This document shows positions 44,581 to 54,817 of a stretch of 64,000 nucleotides of DNA, piece after piece. The DNA lies in assembly GCA_020809705.1 (NCBI GenBank), contig CP085833.1:2356001-2420000 (forward strand), read 5' to 3'. Each line of letters starts with the position of its first letter. Position 1 is the first letter of the stretch. A program made the translations under genes and the position numbers. Under the pieces are notes generated by a model. That model ran no database searches. It was given only the letters and a program-made list of their open reading frames with translations, and had not been told where the DNA came from. This stretch comes from Calonectria ilicicola (taxonomy: Eukaryota > Ascomycota > Sordariomycetes > Hypocreales > Nectriaceae).

Positions 44581-46707
44581 ATGGAAGCCGCAAGCGCCCG
44601 CGCCGCCGCTCGCGACCGCTGGGGCGATTACAGTGGCCGCGCCCCGTCCCAGCTCCAGCGCTTCATCCAGGCCGCCTGCAGCCCCGAGAACTACGAGCCC
44701 AACCTCGCCCTCAATCTCGAAATCTCGGACCTCATCAACTCCAAAAAGGGCAGCACCCCGCGCGAGGCCGCCACCGCCATTGTCAGCTACATCAACCATC
44801 GCAACCCCAATGTTGCCCTCCTCGCCCTCAATCTCCTCGACATCTGCGTCAAGAACTGCGGCTACCCTTTCCACCTCCAGATCAGCACAAAGGAGTTTCT
44901 CAATGAGCTCGTCCGCCGCTTCCCCGAGCGCCCACCCATCCGTCCCACCCGCGTACAGTCCAAGATCCTCGAGCACATTGAAGAATGGCGCAGCACGATA
45001 TGCGAAACGAGCAGGTATAGGGAGGATCTGGGCTTTATCAGGGATATGCACCGTCTCCTGAGCTACAAAGGCTACGTCTTCCCCGAGATGCGGAGAGAGG
45101 ATGCTGCTGTCCTCAACCCAAGCGATGTAAACCTCCCCGCCATCCCCATCACCCCGCCAAAAAAAAAAACACCATGTGTATATTGACCTTGAACCCCCCA
45201 TGTATAGAATCTCAAGTCCGCCGAAGAAATGGAAGAAGAAGAGCGCGAGGCGCAGTCGGCAAAGCTCCAGGAGCTCATCCGACGTGGCACACCTGAAGAC
45301 CTCCAAGAAGCCAATCGCCTCATGAAAGTCATGGCTGGCTACGATACCCGAACCAAGACCGATTACCGCGCAAAGGCCGCCGAGGAAGTTGGAAAGATCC
45401 AGGCCAAGGCTCGCTTGCTGGAGGAGCGCCTGGAGGCTTTCAGAGAAGGCGACAAGATGGAGGACGGAGACGTCTTCGCCGAGTTGGCCGCCGCTCTGCA
45501 GAGCGCTCAGCCCAAGATCCAAAAGATGTGCGAAGAAGAGTCGGAAGACCACGAGGCCGTTGCCAAGCTTTTGGAAATCAACGACAGCATACACCGCACC
45601 GTCGAACGATACAAGCTCATGAAGAAGGGCGATTTAGCTAGTGCTGCCAAGGTTGCTGCTGGCGCTCCTCCGCCATCAACTTCGAGTGCTGCTGCAGCTT
45701 CGTCGAGCGCCGCCAACGAGCTCTCCCTAATTGACTTCGATGCCGAGCCTGCTGCTGCCAATGGAAGCAATGGCGCATCTTCAAGCACCTCTCCTGCGCC
45801 TCCCGGCGCCGCTGGTATCGAGAACGACCTGCTCGGTCTAGATATCAGTGGCTCCTCGAGCAGCTTCGGGCAGGGCGGTAACATCGCCCTCGGATTTGGC
45901 GCCAACCAGAGTAGGTTTATGCGAGCATTGCCAATCGCGCCCTATAGCTAGCTAACTTCCATCTTTAGACATCCCCGGCCCTGCTCTTCTCTCTTCCGTC
46001 ACCCAGGACAACTCAGCCAAGGGTCCCGTCACTCAAATCTCCGGCTTTGGCTCTCTGCCAGTCTCCCAGTCTTCGACTCCCCAACTTCCCCCTCAACAGC
46101 AGTCAGCTCACGCCCCGCCAAAGCAGCCCGCGTCGGATCCTTTTGCGGCCCTAGCTTCTCCCTTGAGCAGCTCTCACCGAGCTTCCCCTGCCCCTCCGCC
46201 TCAGCCCGCCCCCGCCACATCCAACGACGATGATGAATGGAACTTCTCCTCGGCTCTGCCCCCGGAGCCGGCCAAGCCCAAGCAACACCAAGCAACTGTC
46301 AGCGACACAAACCTCCGCATCGAAATGATTGCCAACCGAAACCCTGCCGCCCCTAATGCCATCACCATCTCCTTTGCCTTTTCTAACAAGACAGCCCTGC
46401 CTATCAATGAGCTTCACTATCAGCTTGCTGTCACAAAAGTGAGTGGAAAGAAAAATCTACAAGTTCCCTGCAACAATCTGCTGACTTCTTCTTATCACAG
46501 GGCTATGAACTTCAGCTTCAAACTCAGACCGGTCGCGATCTGGCTCCTAACCAGAATCGAGGCATTACCCAGGGTGTCGCCATCTGGCACTCTGGTAACC
46601 ATGCTCAAAAGGTTGACTCAACCAAACTCCGCTGGCGTGCCTCATACAAGCTTGGTGGCCAACCAACAAACGAAATGGGCGAGATTCCCGAATTTAGCCT
46701 TGCATGA
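44581..46707 (+). CDS. GGA: ARF-binding clathrin adaptor GGA
   Basis: Four exons (44581-45126, 45208-45910, 45969-46438, 46501-46707) give 641 residues. Domains in order are VHS (about residues 20-160: LQRFIQAACSPENYEPNLALNLEISDLI, NPNVALLALNLLDICVKNCG), GAT (about 230-330: TDYRAKAAEEVGKIQAKARLLEERLEAF, LLEINDSIHRTVERYKLM), a Ser/Ala/Pro hinge with clathrin-box-like LIDFD and DLLGLD, and the GAE ear (last 110 or so residues: IEMIANRNPAAPNAITISFAFSNKTALP, GYELQLQTQTG). GGAs sit on the trans-Golgi, bind Arf-GTP and ubiquitin or sorting signals, and recruit clathrin for transport to endosomes. Intron 1 interrupts VLNPSD/NLKSAEE. The first in-frame ATG is 44581, which decides the start. Confidence 0.96.
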
Positions 46708-47843
46708 GATTCTGTGCCCATACGAGTGAGTAGAGCGCCGGGGGTTGAGTGAGTGAAAGAAGATTTATCAAGAGAAAAGATGCAAAAGGCATGGCATGAC
46801 TACACGGAGAAGTGCAAAACAAGTGGAGGGGAAAAGCGCGTGTTTCTTCCAGCGGATGGTTTATTTTTTTCATACGAGTTACACATCTCACCCATTACCT
46901 TGCTTGTCGAGAAGATGCAATGCGCCACATGTGGGAAAGACGGCACAAGGTAGCAGTAGACTTGTCGGAAATACGTTTGTTTTCTCGAAGTTGTGTGGAG
47001 AGCTGAAGATGAAGATGAAGATGAAGATCTATATATACCTATCGATATGAATGAGCAGAACGAGACGTGGTGATTTCTTACTAGAACTACACTGGCCCGG
47101 TCCCGCTAGCGCAAAACCTTGCTTGTTACAAATAACACCAACGCCACCATCAAGGCACAAGGAGAAAAAAGTTGTCAGAAGGCTGTATATTTCACCAGTC
47201 GTTTTAACATATCATCAACTCCTATTCTACTTCTCTACCTTGCAAGAGGATTGATGAGCAACCTCCTCCAGATAATTTAGCACCCTCCTTGTCCCCCCCC
47301 CCCCCACCTTTGTCTCTAACACGAAAATGAAAATGGAAATGAAAAGGAGAGAGAAGCAATAAAAAGGGACCCCGTCTTTCACCCAAAGTCCAATTCCATC
47401 TTCCCTGTCATGACATCCGCTCACTACCCTCCAAACGCCGAAATTTGAGCCTTGGTTCCCCGTACATGTGAAAATTGCCACAACGCGCCAGTTCTCCAAC
47501 AAGTTCCAAAAGACAAGTATAAGCTGCGTCGACCAGCCATGTTCCGCAATACGGAAGTTACCGACGTAGAAAAGGAAACAAGAAAAGAAATAAGAGATGA
47601 AACGAAACACTCGTCTCATCCATGTGTGCACTCTTTGGCAAAAAGTGGAGACAACCCGAATTAAAAAAAAAAAGAGGAGCTGGCCAGCTCTTCATAGCCC
47701 ATAGCCCAATGAATGGGACTAGATGTGACTGTGGAACATATTAGGCCTCCAAAGAAGCGTCATTTTCTTGCTCATATTAGTCTGCTTTTGTTACCGTTAT
47801 ACTCGGTGCGAGAAACATGTCCTCGTCACCTTAGCTGTTATAT
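46708..47843. other. Spacer between convergent GGA and HPC2
   Basis: It holds both 3' UTRs, a GAAGAT-type repeat at about 47004-47029 and a C13 run at 47293-47305. Nothing else is seen. Confidence 0.5.
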
Positions 47844-49855
47844 TTAAGCACCCAACTCACTCACAGCGAATGAGGGTGTTGTAGGCTGAAGGGAGTAGCC
47901 GTGGCTGGGCGTTTTAGAAAGCATGCTTTCTCGCTCAGCCTTTTCACGCTCGCGCTGGGCCTTCTCTGACTTGGTGATCCGAGGCTTTCTGGTGATGGAA
48001 CCACCACGAGAACCAGGCCCGCCACCACGGCCAGATCCAGCTCCACCACGACCGGAGGCACCTCGACCGCCACCTCGGCTGCCTCGGCCACCACGACCAC
48101 GCTTGGGAGCTCCATCTTGACTACAAACATGTTAGCATACACATCATGAGAAGGTGGGGATTCCGAGGACACGTACCCTCCTGCAGGCTTCTCTACTTCG
48201 GGCACCAAGGGGCCCGAGTAGACGAAAAAGCCATCGCGACTGGCGGCTGCCTGTGCCTCCCAGAGGAGTTCCGAATCATCTACAAAGTCATCGTCGACAT
48301 CATATTGGTCTTCCTTGAAATTACGCTTCTTCTTGGGTTTTGCCTGCGCATCGGGGCCACTGGTGCCACCGTTCTCCGGGTTGCTGCCCTCGCCATCAGA
48401 AAGATCCACAGACATCTCATCTCCGGACTCTCGGCCAGACTCGGCCTTTTCGAGCGAGGCAGCAGCCGCAGCAATTCTGGCCTTTCGGTCTCGGTTAGCA
48501 GCAAGGCGCGGATGCAATGCGTCCCATCCGTAGCGATCCTCAGCCATGCGCATAAAATTCACATATTTGTTGGTTTCTCCTTGCTGGATCGGAATTGTGA
48601 GGACAATGGTAGGTGTTTGTTGTTCCTCACCCGGCTTCGCTCTTCCAAAGTCAAGAATAGATCGTCCCTCACTTTCTTGAAAGTCCTCCAAGTTATCCGT
48701 CTTGGGAGTCGAGACACCTGTGTTGGGCTTTTGTTTCGGGGAGACTTTCTTGACGGGTCCATTTGAGATTGTGGTAAAGTTCGATTCCTTGATCACAGGT
48801 CGCTGTAGTACAGGCGGGGGTGGAGGCTGAGCCTTGTTCACATCTGGTACAGGAGCTGTTGGTGGCGCCGAAGCCGGAGCTGGTGCTGGCGCTGGCGCCA
48901 GAGGACGTCCCATAGGTGTAGGTGTCGACAGCCCTCGAACAGGCGAAGGAGGAAGAGAGGTTTCTTGAGGCTGGAAGCGCGTTTGCGTTGAAGGAGGCTG
49001 GAAGGTGCTATGTGATTGCTTCGGTGACACAGTTGAGGGGGCTGAAGGTTGGATCAAGCTGGCGATTGTGGGTGATCGATTGGGCATTTGTGATGTCGGG
49101 GCCCTGGGCGAACCAGCGTTGGATGCGTAGGGGTCGCGAGAAACCATTGACTCGCGAACAGGATCGATCTTACCGCGAATAGGATCGTAGCTCTGACCAC
49201 TTGTGCGCACAGGAACAGTGGTACTGGTAGGTGGCGAAGACATGGGTGGAGGTTGTGGGGGGTCGGAGTTCAAGATGCTCTGCATTGAGCTCGGGAAATG
49301 TTCTCTCTTAGGAATCTTGGGAGAATAACGCTGCTCGATCTGATGGTGATGTTGCGGCTGAGCCGGTGAAGAGGCCGTCATGTTAGAAACGTCCGAGACA
49401 CGTGGCTGACGCGAGGCAGCGGCAAGCGACTTGGAGTCGGAAGGAACGTCGGTGTCGGTGTCAGCGGCAGAGGCAATCTTTCGCTTTCGTGGCATCGGGG
49501 GCGCATTCGGATCACGAGGTTTTCGCGGTTTGCGGGCTGCCTTAGAGCCATCGGAGGCATCGCCGCTCTTCGGCTTGACGACTGAGCCAGGCTTGCGGCC
49601 AGGCTTCTTCCGCGGCACACCAGCAGCAGTCAACTGCACCCACTTGTTGTCGATCAAAACATACTTCTTAGGAGGACCGCTCCCGGTGTGGACGGGCATT
49701 GGTGGAGGTGCTGGCTGGTCGCCTTGCTGGTGATCGTGGTCGGCCATCATGTCGCCCTGGGCGCGACGAGATTGTCGCGACGGAGAGCCTGGCTCTGACA
49801 GAGACCCTGAGGGCGGCGAGGAGAGCTCCCCGGCGGAGGAATCGTATCGCGACAT
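47844..49855 (-). CDS. HPC2: HIR complex subunit HPC2 (ubinuclein family)
   Basis: Two exons (49855-48177 and 48120-47844) joined across a 56-nt intron give 651 residues. The HRD (Hpc2-related) domain is at about residues 505-550: KKKRNFKEDQYDVDDDFVDDSELLWE, then RDGFFVYSGPLVPE. It is preceded by PTIVLTIPIQQGETNKYVNFMRMAEDRYGWDALHP. The N-terminus has an AT-hook-like RKKPGRKPGS and RKPRKPRDPN, and the tail is RGG-rich (GRGGRGSRGGGRG). In yeast the HRD of Hpc2 binds the histone H3.3-type/H3-H4 cargo of the HIR chaperone, which deposits histones independently of replication. I chose ATG 49855 (MSRYDSSAGEL); the frame is open upstream to 49942 but without ATG. Translation across the unspliced intron would change the reading frame of the tail. 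Confidence 0.9.
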
Positions 49856-50962
49856 TGACGTGCTGCTAACCGCGATATTGGGCGATACAGAAACAGGGAA
49901 GTATTGCAGGATGGGTGATGCACCAACGCGGGAGGGTGCCAATGCTCGCTCCTCCTTTGGGAGAGTAGCGTGTTAGACACTAGTGGCGAGGTCCGAAAAC
50001 AGTAACCATGAGCAGCAGACGAAGTAAGAAAAAAAAATTAAAATTAAAAATGCCCGAAAGGGTGGCGTGCACGATTGGCGGAGGTGATTCAGAGAGCGGG
50101 CGTTGTGAGGAGAAGAATAGAGTGGGATAGATAGAATGGGCGAGTAAATGCCTGATTGGACGGCGATTCGAGTGGTAGTTCAACTGGTCGCTGGTGGTTG
50201 GCTGCAAGCGCCTGGGCCTATTCGGTAGAATTACCTGGGGAAGGTACGCTGCACAATCGCCGGGGCTTGGTCAGGTACAAAGTACAGTGGGCAGGTGGAT
50301 GGCGGGCTGCGCGGTCAGGAACGTCGGCGGGCTGTGAGTGGCCAGAAATTGGGAAAGGCGAGTGGTGGGGCTGCGACTCTGAATAGCCTCAGAACGCTGC
50401 GTCGGGCGACAACGACTGCAAATGTGCTGGCTGCGCGGGCGGAAAAAAGAGGCTGGATGCGGGGCACGGGCTGTTTCGAGGACAGCAGCCGATGCTGCAG
50501 CTCCAGGCGCAGCAGATGATGTTAATCTTGCGATGGTGCGGATATGGCAAGGATGCTGAATTGATGAATTCGAGCAGATGCGACCGGATTACGCGGTGTT
50601 GTTGGTGAGGAAAAAAAGGCGGGTGGAAAGGGTTGAGAGGAGGTGGGAGAAAGGGAAAAGGGAGAGGAAAAGGGAAATGGGGATGGCTACGTTTTTTTCC
50701 GGGACGACAACATTTCTTATTTTCTGGCGGGAAGGGGAAAAACGGGGCAAGCCAACTGCTTCGCTGCTCGCTGCGACTACTACATGCTGCTGCGCGCGCA
50801 CGACACGGGCACGAGGAGACGAGAGGGGGGAGGGGGGACCAGCATGATTCTGGCAATGGGAAATTTATTATTAAACGCGAATTAAACATCAGCCTCGGAC
50901 CTTTGGGGCGGGCGGATGGTCATCAGCCAAGGGTCGAAGGGGTTGAGTGTGGATGTGGACTC

Positions 50963-50990
50963 GGGATGGGGGACGGGGATGGGGATGGGG
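50963..50990 (+). repeat. G-quadruplex-type motif
   Basis: Five runs of three to five G separated by AT, AC or AT dinucleotides on the + strand, about 1.1 kb upstream of the HPC2 start. This meets the G3+N1-7 pattern. Confidence 0.7.
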
Positions 50991-53292
50991 ACATTGGAAA
51001 GCAAAGCCAAGGAAAAAGGAAAGGGGGGGTGTGCGCGGAAACAACATGAACATGGGAAGAGACAGAATCAGAATAGCGACGAGGGACGACGAGGGAGGGG
51101 GAGACGGAGGCAACGAGACAATGCTGCATGACGCTATGCTCCGGATGTACGAGGAGAGCAACAACGCCATCGTTTGCCTCAGACCAGACCATCGGTTGCA
51201 TTTGATACGGCATCAGATGGGCCGGACGGACTGGGCAAGGAGAGGGGTGGGCGGGCAGGCCGGGGGCGGGCAGGCCGGGGGCGTGCGCTGGCCAAGTGTA
51301 CAACGACGAAGACGACAACAACAAGACGAGACAAGACGAGGCGAGAATCGAGCGAGATATCGGGTTTAGCGGTGGTGGTGGTAGTAGTGTCGGCTGGCAA
51401 TTGGAAGAATAAAGCCGTGTGAGAGCCAAGGACGAAGCACGGACAGGATACCTTCAGACACCTGGGAGCCAGAATCTCAAGGCTGACACAGCCAACCGAG
51501 GAGACAAGACAGCCTACAAAGCTCCCCAAACTGGCAACGTGCAACCAACCTGGCCTGGTGCGATGTGCTGCGAGCGAGACCTGGGTGCGTCGCGGGCGCG
51601 GGTGAGTGGATAAGCGTGCTTCAGCGTGGGGCAAGCCGGGGGCCAAGAATAAACACAAACGAGGTACCGTGTACAAAAGGACAAAGTGTGGCCGCTGCCT
51701 GAGCCTGCGTCTGAGCCAGAGCGCGAGGTACTTCGGACCGGTGGCCGTCGACGTCGAGTGACAAGACCCTAACAGCGTCCCGACAGTTGAAAAGAACCCA
51801 CTAAGGGGGGGCATTACACCCCTGGTCTTCTTCCCTGCGGCGCACTTGTGCAGCGAGCTTCCTCGTCTGTTTCCGTGAACGTTGAACCAAGCTTAGGCGC
51901 GGCATGCCGACAAGGATCTAGCGTCCTTAAGCCGACAAGCGCGGGTGCAACCAGGGCAAGCCCGGACCAGCCACACTGAGTTTTCTCGGTAACTTCATGT
52001 GGCTATGACTAGTACGTACTAAGTCATTAATTCAATCACAGCAACCAGAAAATTGAGACACCACGCGCGTGCACTTGTCGCAAATGCAGGAATTAGTATC
52101 CTGCTATCGCCAGGAAATGCCTAACTCAGCGCCCGAAGTGACTGCGCACATTTTGTCGCATCTGAGCTCCCGCCCGTGTCGTGCCCTTTTGGGGTAGTTT
52201 TCCCGCGCCATCGTCCAAACCTATGTGATCGTCACCCCTCCCTTGCTTACAACCCTGTCTCGCAGGGGGACCCAGCGTCGGTCGTATAATGCACGTATGG
52301 TCGGCAATTGCTATGCAGTGAGAAAAAAAAAAGGTGTGAGAGGCGAAAAGCCAGTTATGATTTCTGACAAAACACACACACACACAAGGATACTATTCTC
52401 TTATCCGCTTTTTCTTGCTTACAAGGTTACCTACTGCATATCAGCCAAGGGCCAAAAACAATTCTTATTCGTCATTAATTCGCCTAGCCAGCACACGCAC
52501 ATATCATGGCTAGCATCAGTACATCCGAGTTCGCTCCTCTGCCCCGCACAGTTTCACTACGGGAAGAGATGGTGTTGTGAAACCCTACCAATGAATGTTG
52601 CGAACCAAGGGTTGGGCCAATAACGCTTCGAGGGTTTACAATTATGTCTTACTCTCTCTAAATGGCGGTACCCCCTATATTGGCTGTTTGTTTTTACCGC
52701 CCCCGGCCGCGGAGTACAGGATACGTATCAGGCAACCCCTGTGGTGCTCTGTTTCTGGAATTCCGGAAGGAAGACGGGGGGATCGATCGGCGCTAATGCA
52801 CCTGGCACCCCCAATCAATCTGTGGCGGTGCAAGATTTCTCATCCTGGAACGCAGTGACATAGATTAATGAGACCCTTCCTTGTGAGCGAATATGGCAAA
52901 TTAATTACAACGCGGGAAGGAATTATAAAGTTGTCTCCAGAACGCCAAGATTTTCATTTCTGACTCTGTGTAACTTTCCCCTCCCCGGAAGGCTAATATA
53001 TTGAGGGCGTTAGTTGTGCCATCGTTGCTGAATCCGACCCTAAGAAAAGCCGACAAAATTCCGTGCTCGCGTTTCAGGAATTTGAGCACTGGTGACCAAA
53101 AATTTGCGTGACGAATCCCGCCCGCAATTTATTATGGCCTCATGCTAGCCCAGCCCTGGCAAATCCTCCAGCAAATCTGCATCCACATTTCCACAATGGG
53201 AAGCTGGTCCCTCAACTCAAATCCCATCGGCTCACCCGGGTTGATCGACACCTTGATGAAATTGCTCGCTTGCGACCACGACCTCGGCGGCT

Positions 53293-53331
53293 CACGTGGC
53301 ATGTGCCATGTGCCATGTGCCATGTGCCATG
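53293..53331. promoter_or_regulatory. E-box plus CATGTGC tandem repeat upstream of RPAP1
   Basis: CACGTG at 53293-53298 is followed by four direct copies of CATGTGC (53300-53327) and a partial fifth. It lies about 190 nt upstream of the RPAP1 start, so a protein-binding array is possible. The repeat could also be plain microsatellite expansion. Confidence 0.5.
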
Positions 53332-53518
53332 CGAATTACAGGGCGGTTGTGTCCGCGAGCAACGGGTTAAAAAGAAAATGTGGGGTGGTACAAACTGCTG
53401 CCCCACTCAGCTTCTCTCCACTCAACCACGACCAAAAAATGCGACGGTGAGTTTGTCAGCCTGGCCACTCCAAATACCAGCATAGGACCAAGACAAGGAC
53501 CAAACCACCACGCCCGCC

Positions 53519-54817
53519 ATGGACCCATCACTCCTCATAGGCGACATTGTAGAGCGCGACTCTGGGGAGAAGAAGCCTGTCAAGTTTGACGACCACCCCA
53601 TCTCATCTTCCGGGTTTCCTCAGCACAAACGACGATGGAGGGGCTCCGCCTTCAAACAGCAGCGGGCAGCCCAGGCTGCTGGCCAGGAGCCTGCCACCAA
53701 GCCCTGGGCACAGAATCAAGATGAACAAGCTCAAGTTCAGGACGATGATCAGAAATTAGATTTCGAGGCAGTCGAGAAGACTCGTATCGACCGAGAAAAC
53801 AAGCAAAAGATTGCCAGCATGACTCCGGCCGAGATTGCCCAAGCGCAAGAGGACATCATGAGTGGCTTAAATCCTGCTCTCATCCAAAAACTACTCCAGC
53901 GAGCCAACATCGACGAGCCAGTCGGCCCTTCTCCATTCGATCCCCCGCCATCTGCAAAGTCTGGGCCATCCGAGCCACCGCAGCCCGTTCCAGATATCAA
54001 AATCGATGATACTTCAGAATCCAAACCTCCCAAAACATCAACCCGAAAGGTGACATTCGACCTTCCTACAGAGGAAATTCCTACAAAGGTCGAAATTCCT
54101 ACCCCTAAACCAGCGCCTACCTCGTCCAAGAAGATTGCAGATAATTATGACGAAGATCAAGCCCCGTCCCAATTACCTCCCGACTTGTTCCCAATCACCG
54201 ATCTACCAAAGTCGACGCATTTCCCAGCACCTCCTTCTTTACCCGACCTCGATCCTTCCGATCCAGACTTTTTAAACACGCTTCACGAGAAATATTTCCC
54301 CAACCTCCCAGCCGATCCGAGCAAGCTTGCATGGATGGCGCCTATACCCACCGAGAACAGTCCCGCGGACAAGGATTCGTCGTACTATCCCCATCCAGAG
54401 ATCCCTATCGCAGCGTTGAGATTCGACTTTGAGGGACGGTTCCTCTCGCCTCGTGTTAGCCGCTCAATTGCGTCCTCCAAGGGCTTACACCATCACGGTG
54501 ATGCGCCGGAAGCTGCAGGTTACACTGTTGCAGAACTCGCACACCTTGCGCGAAGTGCGGTCCCAGCCCAGCGATGTATGGCATTTCAAACTCTAGGACG
54601 AATTCTCTATCGCTTAGGTCATGGAGAATGGGGCAAAACTGCAGATGATCCCATTGCGATGGGCGTGTGGAGTTCAGTCAAGAAAGGGCGGGTCTTGGAT
54701 AGTCTAGCGGAGGCAGCCATGAACGAAGGAGGGCACAGAGGCAGCCGTGCATATGCAACGGAAGCCTTGTGGTTATTTGAAAAGGGTGGTTGGAAGGAGA
54801 AGTCCAAGGGACGGTGA
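53519..54817 (+). CDS. RBA50: RNA polymerase II-associated protein 1-like (RBA50)
   Basis: A single exon of 432 residues. The start MDPSLLIGDIVERD includes the DIVERD-type opening seen in RPAP1/Rba50. The RPAP1-N-like segment is at about residues 75-130 (FEAVEKTRIDRENKQKIASMTPAEIAQAQEDIMSGLNPALIQKLLQRA), and the RPAP1-C segment at about 297-370 (AALRFDFEGRFLSPRV, then AEAAGYTVAELAHLARSAVPAQRCMAFQTLGRILYRLG in fuller form). Between them is a Pro/Ser-rich disordered linker. In yeast Rba50 helps assemble RNA polymerase II, by linking Rpb2 and Rpb3 subcomplexes; by homology the same is inferred. The animal protein has a long C-terminal HEAT-like part which is absent here, as in yeast Rba50. Confidence 0.93.
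   Translation: MDPSLLIGDIVERDSGEKKPVKFDDHPISSSGFPQHKRRWRGSAFKQQRAAQAAGQEPATKPWAQNQDEQAQVQDDDQKLDFEAVEKTRIDRENKQKIASMTPAEIAQAQEDIMSGLNPALIQKLLQRANIDEPVGPSPFDPPPSAKSGPSEPPQPVPDIKIDDTSESKPPKTSTRKVTFDLPTEEIPTKVEIPTPKPAPTSSKKIADNYDEDQAPSQLPPDLFPITDLPKSTHFPAPPSLPDLDPSDPDFLNTLHEKYFPNLPADPSKLAWMAPIPTENSPADKDSSYYPHPEIPIAALRFDFEGRFLSPRVSRSIASSKGLHHHGDAPEAAGYTVAELAHLARSAVPAQRCMAFQTLGRILYRLGHGEWGKTADDPIAMGVWSSVKKGRVLDSLAEAAMNEGGHRGSRAYATEALWLFEKGGWKEKSKGR

Larger units (their letters stand above)
49856..53518. promoter_or_regulatory. 3.7-kb shared upstream region of HPC2 (-) and RPAP1 (+)
   Basis: This is the longest spacer. It holds the two divergent promoters plus about 3 kb with no supported gene. 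Marked features are G-rich clusters near 50820-50840 and 50963-50990, a directly repeated 15-bp GC-rich unit near 51255-51284, a CA repeat near 52373-52386, and a 7-bp tandem repeat at 53300-53331 next to CACGTG. Many overlapping ORFs on both strands (for example 51179-51814, minus) reflect high GC content and low complexity, not genes. Confidence 0.5.

Noticed and set aside
44560..45594. A 344-codon antisense frame opposite GGA
   Set aside because: It spans a confirmed intron of GGA and has no family features; it reflects the sense codon bias.
49856..49942. Upstream extension of HPC2 from a TTG codon
   Set aside because: No ATG in this part; the first ATG of the frame is 49855. An upstream spliced exon cannot be excluded, but I see none with a good donor.
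51179..51814. A 211-codon minus frame and overlapping frames in the HPC2/RPAP1 spacer
   Set aside because: Arises from GC-rich, repetitive DNA; several frames are open at once, which indicates low complexity rather than coding.
53300..53331. Tandem CATGTGC copies as a possible CRISPR-like array
   Set aside because: Units are 7 bp with no spacers; this is a short tandem repeat in a eukaryotic genome.
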